From Lyophyllum atratum (lineage: Eukaryota; Basidiomycota; Agaricomycetes; Agaricales; Lyophyllaceae), in NCBI GenBank assembly GCA_014905825.1, contig JACGCN010000065.1, forward strand, positions 1-64,000: a stretch of 64,000 bases of DNA, given 5' to 3'. The notes below the pieces were generated by a model. It was given only the letters and a program-made list of their open reading frames with translations. It made no database searches and had not been told where the DNA came from. How positions within the stretch are numbered: the stretch's first letter is position 1; each line of letters begins with the position of its first letter. Of the stretch, positions 29,906 to 41,492 are shown piece by piece. The position numbers were made by a program, and so were the translations under genes.

Positions 29906-32010
29906 ATGCCACCAAAATACTCCCATGTCAAAAAGCGCTCCGCTTCCGGGCTTCTGAAAAAGACTGGGAATACTCATATCAAGCTCAACGCACCCCACCA
30001 TCTCACACGACCACCAAATCCTCACGCAGATCGCAGTATCTCAAAGGCCATCGCCGCCGTCTCACAGCTTGAGCGTGGCATCGCCCGTATTCTGCTCATA
30101 CGCTACGAGCAGGACATTGCCCGCCTCTTCTCCGCGCGCCTCTACAGCGTCGCCCTCATCCACCTCCCCACCTTCATCATGCGCTGCATCTCCCTCGGGG
30201 GCCCCAGCTGGCTGGTGCACAACCACGACTCCGAGGAGGTCAAAGACTTCTTCCGCGCGGCGATAAGCATGGACATGCGCCAGGCGGGCGAGCGGGTCGC
30301 TACCAAGAGCGTGCTGTGGTCGTACACAGCGCTGCGTCATTTCGTATGTGCACACCCCCGTCGTGTCGCTTGACTTTTGAAAAAATAACACGCACCAGGC
30401 CATGTCCAACAATGTTCCGATCTGTTCGAAGCGTGGGCTGCATTCACTCCGTCTCTTGGAATATTACCCGGCTCTACGAGCGCATGTCGATGCGCTGGAA
30501 TCGATGCCTCCTCCATCGTTCTCGCAACCACCCCATCTGGGGTCCCTGCAGGAAGGCCAGGAAGCACTGGAAGACGCGTGTGAGTTGAAGTTTCGGCTCT
30601 CGAATGATCACGGCGTGGGAGGGTGGGATAAAGACTGGCGTGCCAAGGTTCGGCTGGGATACGAGCGGCTTGCGCAGACGCTATGGAGAGTCGCGCGAGA
30701 GTTTGACGTTCGCGGATACGGGATGATACTGCGGGAGAAGCTGACTTCGAAGTGGTGCGACTGTGGGTGCTCGACGGATCACTTGGGAGAAGTCTGTGAA
30801 CGAACGGTGCGAGAGGAGGAGGAAGAGAGCGGAGTGAGGGTTGGGAAACAGAGGGAGTGGGACGGAAGAGGCAGCGGCGTCTATGGATGGGAGACGGAGG
30901 AGGAGGAGGATATATGGGAGATTGAACTGGACTTTGGAGGCATGGATCCCGAAGGGGGCGAAGATAGCCCAGAAGCTGGCATGACGATTGGCGAAATTAT
31001 GGAGTGGAGGTTTCTGAAGGCTGAGCGAGAAAAGGAAGAAGTAGGTTTGACGACCTATCGTCCGTGATTGTATGCTGATTTATCCTACCTTCCAGGGAAA
31101 TGTCGCGTTCCGTAAAGGCGACTTCGAGAAGGCGGTGCATCACTATGAGCTGGCGCACGACATCGAGCCAGAGTTGCCGCACTACCAATTGAACCTCGCT
31201 GCTGCGCACCTCAAGCTCAGGAAGTAAGCCCTCATCTGCTTCGTCTACCTTGTCCCGTTTCTGATGTTCCTCACTTGGATGGAGGCGGAAAAGGCCTGCA
31301 CGAAGGCCCTCAGCCAGCACCGGAGTAGCAAAGGGTATTTTCGCCGAGCACGAGCGCGTAGAATGCTAAAGCGGCCAGACGAGGCTATCAAAGGTATGCG
31401 TTCAACGCCTATATTACGGATCGCCAACTCAGCCATAGCAGATCTCCGCGCCGTGCTCAAGTTACAACCTAACAACACCGAAGCCATCGCCGAGCTCGCA
31501 TCCCTCCTTCCGCCAGAACGCCCCTCTCCCAAACCCAACCTTAAGAAACCCGACATACCCAGCTCATCATCGTCGGCCCCCATGCCTCCCTCCCCGTCAT
31601 GCTCCTCCTCCTCTTCGAAGGCCAAATCTGGTTCCGGAACCGAACCTAGTAAGCGCTCGGAGCAGTCGAAGCAGCTGCCCTGGGCACGTTCCAAGGCGGA
31701 TGAGCGTCGGCTAAAGATCGTGCTGGTCCCTGCCTCCGCCGCGGAGATCGCTTTCGAGGAGTATGGCAGGCAGTACGCGCGTGAAGCAGCGGCTGCTTCG
31801 GCGTGTACAAATCCGCAGCACATGCCAAACCTGGGCGTAGGGGCCGGGAAGAACAAGAACAAGGGCAAGGCGGCCTCTGGGACAGGGAAGAGGTCGGCTG
31901 GGAAAGCGGGTCCGAAGAATGGCAGGATCAGGGAGATGGAGGAGATTATGAGGACGGAGACGGTGGTGTATCCCAGTTGGGATCGATATGTCGTGAAGAA
32001 GGTTGATTGA
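29906..32010 (+). CDS. TPR-repeat protein
   Basis: The start is MPPKYSHVKKRSASGLLKK. The first two exons (29906-30342, 30399-31040) hold a mostly helical region with an SKWCDCGCST motif and a long acidic segment (EEEESGV, ETEEEEDIWEIELDF). Three tetratricopeptide repeats follow over short exons: GNVAFRKGDFEKAVHHYELA, WMEAEKACTKALS with YFRRARARRMLKRPDEAIK, and DLRAVLKLQPNNTEAIAEL. This three-repeat block resembles co-chaperone TPR domains that hold Hsp70/Hsp90 tails, but I cannot name a partner. The C-terminus has a Ser/Pro linker, SKADERRLKIVLVP, a Gly/Lys-rich stretch and ends at 32010. The acceptor of the intron starting at 31226 is odd (see findings). Otherwise intact. Confidence 0.7.
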
Positions 32011-32740
32011 GTTCGGGGTGCGGGCTGGTTCTGTTGTATCCGCGCTGTACACTATGCTATTGGTTGAGGAGAGTTCTTTCGCGAGAACGGTTGTGGATTC
32101 ACTTACAGTGCAGGACATCCGAACATGTAATCCTCGTTCTTGGATCGGACCGGATAGCCACACGAGTGAGTGATTCCTTGTCGCCATCAGGAAGGCATAC
32201 TTGACAGTGGTAATAGGTGTTAAGCTCTTCGCTGCGCGTAGCGTTACTTCTGAGAACTGGCAATTCGAAGCGCTCTATGTCCCACCTCCGAACTAAGCTG
32301 CTTCTTGATCGTAACTTGGATCACGTTGTATTTCTACTCCTCGGACATTCCCATAACCAAGCCTTCTCTATTGGGCGACCTCATTGAGACCTCGAGGAAT
32401 AGTAATCGAAAGCGGCCCATATGTCAAGTAGCCGATACTTGTCGAGAGCACCCAAGTTCTCTGGGCTACCAACACGCCGCGTTGAATGACGCTAGTACGT
32501 TCGCCCTTCTTGCGTTAGTCTGGCAATGGAGATATGTTTCAAATTCCGAAAAGTCCTCCACCATCAGCCCACCCTTGTAAGGTACTAGATGGCGTCTACC
32601 TTACTCCGTGTTGACCCCATGACCGTTCGAGATGAGTGAGGTGCGAGATACGCACCTTCAGTTGCTTGTTCTTTCCCACGTCGAGGAGGTCTTGGGATAT
32701 AAGAATGGGCGCGGTCTGCTAATGCTTCGAACAGGTTATC
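32011..32740. other. intergenic, no gene seen
   Basis: Separates two plus-strand genes; presumably the formamidase promoter. No strong TATA box or other motif stands out. Confidence 0.5.
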
Positions 32741-35401
32741 ATGGCCACCGCAGCGAACTCTGTAGCTTACCCGACGTTAATTGAGGTACGTCAACTCGCT
32801 GTCTATTAAGGGCACTGGACTCTAATCCTTTGTCGATAGTTGGATCCTTTTGTGTGAGTGCAATAATGTCCTTAAGTCAGGTCGTTCTTCCACCTGACGT
32901 GTATACATTAAGGCTTGCTGAGAAGCAGAAGGTGGTTTTCTTTCTTTGCTTGTTGGAGTTTATCTTGCTAAAATACTTACAACGTAGGGTATACATAATC
33001 GCTGGCAGTATGTCTACATATCTCTTCGAAGCGGGAAGTGTCCTCATCATCTGTGAAGTCCAGACATCCCACCCTTTGTGACGGTCAAGCCCGGAGAGGT
33101 AAGCCCGTCGTCAGTCCCGCGAACGTTCCAACATCTCACGCCATCTCCTATGTTCAGACTTTCAAGATTCAATGCGTCGGTAAGCGAGGCCACCCTCAGT
33201 AGCCCTGTTCGTTCATAATCTGATCGGTGTTCCTTGATAGACTGGACGGGTGCTCAAATCGGCAACAACGATAGTGCGCACATAGTCCTTTCCCATGTCT
33301 TTACCAGCTGATGACAGGTAAAGATGCCGACGACGTCAGGGATGTAGACTTGTCCAAGTGCCACAATCTTTCAGGTCCAATTGCGGTTGAAGGAGCTGAG
33401 CCGGGAGATTGTCTCGTGCTTGATATCTTGGACAGTGAGTGCCCAACATGGTTGTGGAATCCCCCGTTGAGCAGATTCGTTAACAAGTCAACTATTTCGA
33501 AAAAATGCCATGGGGTTATTCGGTATGTCCCCCCACTCCTCTTATATCGTTTCTCCTGAAGACTGGTCCAGGGCATCTTCGAATTAGAAAACGGCGGAGG
33601 ACTGTTCGGTGAGCCCCATGCACCATCTCAACCGCAACGAATACACGTTCATACCCAACATAGCCCGGGAGTTCAACAGCAAAGCCGCCAAGGCCATCTG
33701 GGACCTCAAAGGTATGTCCCCCTAATCCCCACTCTCCCCCCTTTCTTCAACCCTTCCCCTTCAACCAGGCGTATACGCAACCTCCCGCCACATCCCCGGC
33801 GTGCGCTTCGCCGGCGTGACCCACCCGGGTATCGTCGGAACCGCCCCCTCCGCCGAGCTGCTCGCGAAATGGAACGAGCGTGAGACGGGCCTGATCGCGC
33901 AGCATGTCGGTGCGGTGCCCCCGGTTGCGTATCCTCCGGAGCCGAAGGGCGTGTATGTGGGCCAGGACGGTATTGCCCCGGAGGTGAGGGAGAGGGTCGA
34001 GAGGGAGGGTGCGAGGACGATTCCTGCGCGCGAGCATGGTGGGAACTGTGATGTGCGTTTCTCGGTCTTTTTTTGCTGGGATTCGGGGATTTGCTGAAGT
34101 GGTGGTGTATTTAGATAAAAAATCTCTCCAAGTATGTGGAAGAATGCTTTCACTTCTTGAGTCCTGGCTGACCGTTAGGCATTGTTCAGGGGATCGCGGT
34201 GTTATCTGCCGGTCTTCGTTCCGGGAGCTAACTTTTCCGTCGGAGACCTTCATTTCTCTCAAGGCGACGTAAGAACTTCCCCTTCACCACATAACTCTCA
34301 TACTCATCATGCTCCCCAATCTCATAGGGCGAGGTACGTTCCCAACCACAACTATGATTACACCCTACCAACCCGAGCCCAGATGTCCTTTTGCGGCGCC
34401 ATCGAGATGGTCTGTCCCTTATACTCATGGTTTCGGCAGGCTCATACACTGCTAACAAATATGATAGGCCGGGATTGTTACTTTCTCGACCAGCATTATC
34501 AAAGGCGGCATAGAGAAGTTCGCCCTCAAGCAGCCCATTTTCCTCGTACGCACTCTTCATGAAGCACCAATTCCATTAACCGAACCATCTTTAGCCCTCG
34601 CCTGTCGACCCGCAATATGCAACGCAGGTCGTATTCGAGGGTATCAGCGTCGATCTCCGTGAGTACTATCCTCCCGCGCCATCACGTATTGAGCGCCTTC
34701 TGACCATGGGACGGCGTTATGCAGACGGCGATGGGAAACAGTACAACATGGACACGCAAGTTTTACCCCCGTGTCACTTGCCGTAATCTAGCTAAGATGG
34801 ATATTTGAACAGCACCGTCGCATACAAGCAGGCTGCACTCAACTGTATCGCATACCTGCAAAAGGTCAGCCTACCTCCCCCACCCCCTTTCTTGCTTTGG
34901 CACACCCTCAACTAACCTATTCCGTTCTGCAGCTCGGCTACAGTAAGCGCTTCCCCAACCCTCCGTTTTGGCTTGCCCACAGGCTGACCACTCCACCCTA
35001 AAAAAAGCCCGCGAGCAAGCTTGTACGTATCCCCTAAACCCCCAAGAAACATCCTCCATGACACTGACACCTATCCCTCCTCCCTCCACGCAGACCTCCT
35101 ACTAACAGCCGCCCCCGTGGAAAGCCACGTCGGCGCCGTCGTCGTACGTATCCCCCTCCCTTCCCCTACCCTACTCTCCTGTCCCTACCAACCTTGACCC
35201 AATGACAACGGCAGGACTCCCCCAACGCGTGCGTGACGCTGGGCATCCCCACCGCCATCTTCGAACACGTCCGTTCAATCTCCTTCTTGCTTACCTGCGT
35301 TGCTGAGTCTTACCCGTTGATAGGACATCTTGCCGAGGCCTGAGGGGCTGACGAGGCGCGATTTTGGTCAGTGTGCGATTAGGAGCGATGGGGTGGTCTA
35401 A
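32741..35401 (+). CDS. formamidase (acetamidase/formamidase family), about 25 exons
   Basis: Hydrolyses formamide to formate and ammonia, releasing nitrogen in the cytosol. The start at 32741 gives MATAANSVAYPTLIE. Splicing by family conservation gives LDPFVLAEKQK, GIHNRWHPDIPPFVTVKPGE, TFKIQCVDWTGAQIGNND, DVRDVDLSKCHNLSGPI, VEGAEPGDCLVLDI, a FEKMPWGYSGIFE block, NGGGLF, AAKAIWDLKGVYATSRHIPG, VRFAGVTHPGIVGTAPS, EHGGNCDIKNLS, LPVFVPGANFSVGDLHFSQG, DGEMSFCGAIEMAG, DPQYATQVVFEGISVDLHGD, GYTREQAYLLLTAAPVESHV, DSPNACVTLGIPTAIFEHD and a C-terminus ending FGQCAIRSDGVV. All conserved blocks are present with no unavoidable stop. About eight exons are 6-22 bases long and one intron appears to be GC-AG (near 34758). 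Gene probably functional. Confidence 0.85.
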
Positions 35402-35517
35402 CTGGATGGATTTTGGGCATCGGGGTTGATTGGGAGAGACCTGTGTGCACTGTATGTATGTTTGTATTACAACGAAAGAAAATCATGATCCATCGAAGAA
35501 ACCAAAAGCATCAAGGC

Positions 35518-37913
35518 CTAAGCAGTACTAGTAGCAAGCCCCTCCACCCAATACGTATCCGCCTCCGCCTTAACCTCCCACTGCGCCTCCAGCACCACCT
35601 TCCCCCCCGCCCTCACCCCCGCCCTCCACTCAAACTTCCCCTCCACCACCTTCTCCCACCCCACCCTCACCCCCTCCCCATCCCCCTCCCCTTCCCCCTC
35701 CGCCTTCTTTCCCACCGTAACCATCTCCCCGTCCTTCGCATCCGCGAGCCCCTCTGGCTTTCTTAAGACGACCCGGGCGCGCTTATCGTCGCACGTGGGC
35801 AGCGCCTCGCGCACGAGCACCTCGGGGAGGGGGAACGCGTGTTTATTGTGTAAAGTGATCTTGGTGCTGTACGCGGTCGTAACCTTGGCTTCTGCGAAGG
35901 GCCCGTGCGCCTCGGGTTTGAGCACGCGCGAGGTGCGGGTGTAGGTGATTTGGGTGGCGGGGTCGTCGCCGAGGGTGCATTCGAAGGTGTCGCCTGTGCT
36001 TACGTCCTGTCATTTCCCGTACATCAGTTGATTGAAAGGGAAGGAACAGGGAGGGAGAGAGGGAGAGGGAAGGAGAGAGAGAGAGAGACATACACAAATC
36101 CCCGTCTTCGAAACATAACTCTCATCCAAAATAACACTAACCGCCCCCCCAAGCAACCTATACTCACTACTATTCCTCACCACACACCTCAAATACACCC
36201 TCGGCTCCACCCTCGGAATCGCCACGTACCCCACCACCGCCTCGAAGGGGAGGACGGCGACGCTGACCTGGTGCTCGACGCCGTCGGAGGGGACGGAGGA
36301 GGCGCCGGTGATGGAGAAGGAGATGGCGACGGGCGTTTCGGTGACGGATGTGGTGGGCTCGTGTGGGTGGGGCGGGGGGGCGGTTATTTCTTCGAAGGCG
36401 TCGGTGTCTTGGTCTGAGGGTGGGGAGGGGGCGGGGGCGGGGGCGGAGCCGAATACACTGGTTGGAGGATGGGGCTGGGGCTGGCTGCCGAAAAGACCTC
36501 CACCTCCGAACGTCTGCGCTTGCTGGGGCTGTTGCGGTTGCTGCTGCTGCTGAGAAGACCCGAACAGCCCTCCTCCACTTCCAAAGGCCTGCGATTGTTG
36601 TTGCGGTTGTTGTTGCTGCTGCTGCTGCTGCTGCTGAGATCCAAACAGCCCACCTCCACCTCCAAACGTCTGCTGCTGCTGAGTCTGAGTCTGAGCCTGC
36701 GTCCCAAAAACCGAAGACCCGGCTGCAAACGCCTGCCCGCCAAACGCACTATTGCCCCCTCCCTTCATCATCATCTCCAGTTGCCTCGACACCTCATTCA
36801 CATTCCCCACCTTCCCCTGCCCCTGCCCCCCAAACACCCCGCCCCCCCTACTCGCCATACCCGCCATACCCGTATTCCCCTTCACCCCGACCCCGAACGC
36901 AGGGCGCGGCTGCAGCTTCACCCCCACCAACTGCGGGATCTTCTTCGCAACCGTATCAGAGGAGATGGTGCTGAGTGTGAGCGCGGTGTTGGTCCAGTCT
37001 TCGCCTGTGAACTGGGTGATGCGCGCGCGGTAGTGGAGGGTGACGGAGGGGGAGGGTTTGCCGTTTTCGGTGGTGGCGTGGAGTTCGTAGGTGGGGCGCC
37101 AGGATACGGAGGATACGACTGTTGGGGCGGGGAGGTAGGTTAGATTAGTTGTGTTGGTGTTATGGGGGAGGGGGAACGTACTGTATGTGAGCTTAAGGTT
37201 GATACTAGTGGCTTCGTCGGCGCCGAGGATGATATCGACCTCCCCCCTCGCCTCCCCCTTCTTCATCGCGCTCCTATCAAACTCCCTATCGATCTGCCGA
37301 TCCAGCTCAATAATCTTCTCCGTCACCTCCGTAATCTACCAAGTACCCAATCAGCACTCGAGTAGTAGTGAGTAAGTTGAAGCACCCACCGCAATCAAAT
37401 TCTTCCTCCCCTGCTCCACGAACCCCTCCAAAAACTTCCCCATCTCCCCGGGGGGCACATGCTCCCCCGTCAGCGTCTTCGCGTACCCAACAAGTAACTC
37501 CGCCTCGTGCTCCCTCACGCGCTTCTCCCCCTCCAGTGCATTCTTCTTCACACGTAGGAGTCGTACGATCTCGGTGGGGTTGGTGGGGGAGTGGTGGGAG
37601 TGTTCTTTGGACTGGGAGAGGGTGCAGACGACGTCGAAGAGGCGGGCGGGGCCGAGAGAGGAGACGCGGATGGAGTGGGTGTCGATGGTGCTGGGGAGGC
37701 TGCGGATTTGGATCTTGTTTTGGCCGGGCTACATCAGGTTAGGTTAGGGGTTAGTTTGTTTTACGGTGTGGAGAAGCAGGGGGGGGGGAGAACCTTGAGA
37801 TCGAGAGAGAACTGGCGGACGATTTCGGCTTTGGAGGACTTGAAGACGGTGACGGATTTGATGGTGTGGTCTGGGGCGTTTATGGTGAGGGTGGGGGTGG
37901 TGTGGATGGGCAT
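35518..37913 (-). CDS. DUF4140/DUF4139 domain protein with GLFG/Q-rich insert
   Basis: The start at 37913 reads MPIHTTPTLTINAP, followed by a DUF4140-type N-domain (SVTVFKSSKAEIVRQFSLDL, IQIRSLPSTIDTHSIRV), a helical linker (KKNALEGEKRVREHEAELLVG, ITEVTEKIIELDRQID) and the DUF4139 core (SSVSWRPTYELHATTENGKP, TGEDWTNTALTLSTISS). The family is widespread in bacteria and fungi, some members being called mucoidy-inhibitor-like. Its biochemical role is unknown. At about 36790-36380 the DUF4139 core is split by ~130 residues of Gln runs and repeated GLFG/FG motifs, as in nucleoporins. The domain then resumes (VEHQVSVAVLPFEAVVGYVAIPRV, TKITLHNKHAFPLPEVLVREALP) and ends at 35518. Four or five introns join in frame. 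Divergent from POP5, with about 350 bases between starts. Confidence 0.8.
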
Positions 37914-38260
37914 GATGGGGGTTGAGAGAAGGTGCAGGGTGTTGGGGAGTTTATATAGATTGAGAAGGAGTCAAGTCATTGTTATTGATGTACGTTGGGC
38001 GGCTGTGTTGCCAGATGCGGACCCGTCGACAGTCACAGTTTAACGTTTAAATCTGATGATGGTTGGAGTGAATTGCTCGCCGCTATGTAGCTCGATACAC
38101 CTCCCAAGTCCTCGAGGACGTGAATTCATGATATTAGTCGAGCGTAGTGAGTACCTATGGGGGAGTGCCAGAATATGAATAGGCGTGGCAGTGCATTTCA
38201 CTTTGCGAGCATAACCCTAACCCCAAACATCCTCCCACTCCTACTCCCACCAGGGAGGGC

Positions 38261-38923
38261 ATGGTACGATTCAAGGTACCCCATCCAACTCTCCACCCCG
38301 TACACCCCCTCACACACATCCGCAGAACCGCTGGCTCCTCGTCGAACTCATCCCAACAGGCGAAAACACAGGGCCCCGCCCCATCGAAGGAAAACACATA
38401 TGGGCGGCAGTGAAGCAGAGCGTCCTCACTAATTTCGGGGATACGGGGTGGGGGTGCGTCGGGCTTTCTCTAACGGGTACTTATTCTTTGCTTTTCTCTG
38501 CACTGCACTAATGCATGGCGAGCAGTGAAATACTACTCCCCAACCACGAATATCTGCATCATACGCGTCGCGCGGGACCACCACCGCATCGCATGGGGCG
38601 CCGTCACGCTCTTGTCCTCTATCGAGGGGGTGCGGTACATCCCGAACGTGGTTCATCTATCTGGTGTGTCCTTCTCATCCAAGCGGATTTTGTTTTTTGT
38701 TGACGCCTTGGTAGGTACGATTAAACATGCGCAACTGGCGGCGATTACGCATAACAGAGAAGTCATAGCGCGGTATAGAGCGCTTGCGAAGACACCTGGT
38801 ATGTGCGTGCGTCTTGGGGTGGCGACGTTTTGTGCTCATGAGGGATTGGTAGCTGCGTATCAGGATTCGTATGAGACGTACCTCGAGAGGAGCACGGTTG
38901 AGATTGAGGGGTTGCAAGATTGA
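38261..38923 (+). CDS. POP5: RNase P/MRP protein subunit Pop5
   Basis: Pop5 is a core protein of the nuclear RNase P and RNase MRP complexes, which process pre-tRNA 5' ends and pre-rRNA. The model has five exons. The first is the 15-base exon 38261-38275 (MVRFK), followed by NRWLLVELIPTG, a KHIWAAVKQSVLTNFGDTGW stretch, GCVGLSLTVKYYSPTTNICI, IRVARDHHRIAWGAVTLLSS, IEGVRYIPNVVHLSGTIKHA, QLAAITHNREVIARYRALAK, and AAYQDSYETYLERSTVEIEG to the stop at 38921. The N-terminal MVRFK/LLVE, the R-x-x-R-x-x-W helix and the LSGT(I/L)-(K/R) strand are family hallmarks. The length of about 150 residues is typical. The last intron uses the acceptor near 38850; reading through it would instead insert a Cys-rich stretch. 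Confidence 0.85.
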
Positions 38924-39300
38924 GGGTGAGGATATGGCATGTCTGATCTGCGTGTCGAGGAAATCTGGGCGTCCTCTGGGTAAAGCAGCTTCCGTCACGG
39001 TGCTCCGCTTCCGTGCATCGGCGAGTGCAGCGCTGCGGTCTTGTGTGGAGAACATGAATTTACGATACACCTGAGCTGGATGTACATTCTTGTAAGAACA
39101 AGATGGGGGGTCGAGAGGCGCACATAGGTCTCGTTGTACTACTTTACTAGATGGTGGAGATACAAACCCTGCGAGCGTATACACGCTCTTCCCCGCGGAC
39201 ATCACATCTCCGAAAAACCCAAAAGATCATCCGAATCGATCACAACCCAAAAAAATTCCCCAGTCCTCACAACATGTCTCCTCCCCACCCTCATCCACCA

Positions 39301-40840
39301 TGAGCGACACCTCCCTCACGCACAAACTCCAATCCGCCCTCTCCTCCCGCGACACCCGCCTCATCCGCCGCCGCCTCCCCCCCTCCCCCCCCCACCCCAC
39401 CCCCAACAGACTTCACCTCAAACGACTACCTCTCCCTCTCCCTCTCCCCCCTCCTCCGCTCCCTCTTCCTCCGCAAACTCACCCTCTCACCCAAGATCCT
39501 CGGCGCCGGCGGCTCCCGCCTCCTCACCCCCGCCCCGGCCCACACGGCGCTCGAAGCCCGCCTGGCGCGGTTCTTCGGGGTGGAGGGGGCGGTGGTGTTT
39601 AACTCGGGGTTCGATGCGAATGTGGGGTTCTTTGCGTGTGTGCCGCAGGTGGGGGATTGGGTGGTGTATGATGAGTATATACATGCGAGTGTGCATGATG
39701 GGATGCGTGCGTCCCGGTTGGGTGCATCCCATCTCCTCCCATTTCAACACAACTCCCTCCACTCCCTCAGGTCCCTCCTCCTGACGCTCCTCCGGGACAA
39801 GGACCCCGGGCTGAGGGAGGGAAGAGGGAGCGTGTTCATCGCGGTGGAGAGCCTATACAGCATGGACGGGACGTTCGCCCCCCTCCCCGAGATCGTAGGG
39901 CTCTTAGAGGGCTTGTTCCCGCGGGGGAACGCGTACCTGGTGGTGGACGAGGCGCATGCGACGGGGGTGTTCGGCCCGCTGGGGAGGGGGCGCGTGGCGG
40001 AGCTGGGGCTGGAGGGGAAGGTGCTGGCGAGGCTGTGTACGTTTGGGAAGGCGTTGGCTGCGACGGGGGGTGAGTGCCTCTCTCTCTCTCCCCTCTTTCC
40101 TTTCTTCGTTACGTTTATGAGGTATGCTGATGATAGGGTGTGTGGAACAGCGGTGGTGCTAACGAGCATCCTAATAAAAGATTATCTACTCAACTACGCG
40201 CGGCCGTTGATATACACGACCGCGCTGAACTTTGCGAATATTATCGCTGTGGATTGTTCCTTTGATCTATTGGAAGACGGGACTGCTACCTCTGTTCGTC
40301 CCTACCCCCTCCCTCCTTCAGCCCCCCCGTGACTAACACGCACACGGACAGCTGGCGAACGACCTCCTAGCCCTCTCCACCCACTTCACATCCTACCTCC
40401 TCTCCCTCCTCACGCACGCCCGCATCCCCCCAAGCCTCCTCTCCCTCCCCCCTCACCTCCTCCAGTCAAGTTCGAGTAGTTCAAGTCCAAACACACCCCC
40501 ACCCTCCCCAATAATCCCCCTGCACACAACGCACCCCCGCCCCCTCTCCGCCTACCTCCTCTCCCTAGGGATGAACGCGCGCCCCATCACGTGGCCGACG
40601 GTGCCGAAGGGGAGGGGGAGGGTGAGGGTGTGTTTGCATGCGGGGAATACGAGGGGGGAGGTGGAGGGGCTTGCGAGGGGGGTTGTTGGGTGGGCGGAGG
40701 GGGTTGTCAGGGAGATGGCTGAGGAGGAGAGGGAAAGAGAGGAGGGGAGGGAGGGGAGGAGGGGTACGGGTGGAGGGAGAGGGGGAGGGGGAGAGAGGAT
40801 GGAGGCGGCGGGGGCGGGGTGGGTGGAGAGTAAACTCTGA
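39301..40840 (+). CDS. 8-amino-7-oxononanoate synthase-type PLP enzyme, apparent frame break in C-runs
   Basis: This alpha-oxoamine synthase family condenses an amino acid with an acyl-CoA, in biotin or related pathways. After the start MSDTSLTHKLQSALSSRDTR at 39301 the conserved blocks are DFTSNDYLSLSLSPLL, LGAGGSRLLTP, HTALEARLARFFGVEGAVVF, NSGFDANVG, DEYIHASVHDGMRAS, FIAVESLYSMDGTFAPL, the cofactor loop VVDEAHATGVFGPLGRG, TFGKALAATG with the PLP lysine, LIYTTALNFAN, and a late PLSAYLLSLGMNARPITWPT. The N-terminal frame and the DFTSNDY frame differ by one phase across 39373-39412, a region of C-runs of up to nine. A base miscount is the simplest explanation. Introns at ~40070 and ~40295 join in frame. 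The C-terminus has a Glu/Arg/Gly-rich tail of low complexity. Confidence 0.75.
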
Positions 40841-41492
40841 ATTTTGATTACAGAGTATCTAGAGGTGGGTTTACGCCTTCCGTGCTTGGACCAGGAAGAG
40901 CTGATGCCGTGTCTTGCGCAGGAGACGTCGACTAAAATGAATGTGTATCGAACAACAATAGACTAAGACTGGGGCTTAATGGCCTTTTATATGATTAGGT
41001 GTCCTAGCGAGGGTGTGGCCCTTTCGTGAGATGATCTGTTCGTTCGGTGTGGGCGCGGGCCTGGAAGCTCGAACAACGTGTGCGAATGGAGGCGGTACGG
41101 ACTCGGAGTAAAACCTGTAACCTGTAGCTGGGCGGACGAGGACCTGACCGCACTGTCTTCAAGTTCTAGGCCCTTCACCAAAGAGCACGAGACATGCACA
41201 GAATCCGCGACCCAGTTGCGGCGTGCCTTAATGCCCGCGTGAAACAAGGCTGCAATGAACCAACTTCATCCATGGCAGAGAACAGTCGCCGTAAACGATG
41301 AACCTTCATCCCATGCTAACCGACCTCCTCAACCACCAGTGAGGACCCCGGATAGCCCCGGATACGGGTATCCAATGGCTCAAGAAAGCCCTAGCCATGC
41401 AGGTGCGGCCATAACCATCAACCAGTGAATATCATGAGTCGTGACACCCCGCATTCATCAGAATCCCCCTTGATAGAGACGCGTCTACCACC
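40841..41492. other. intergenic, no gene seen
   Basis: Downstream of the PLP enzyme. No domain or RNA gene recognised. Confidence 0.5.

Noticed and set aside
29497..29931. 144-residue minus-strand frame upstream of the TPR gene
   Set aside because: Overlaps the TPR gene start and another open plus-strand frame; no recognisable domain or codon pattern.
36348..37143. Plus-strand frames of 208 and 224 residues
   Set aside because: Shadows of the DUF4139 gene and its Gln/GLFG repeats; leucine and serine runs come from antisense CAG repeats.
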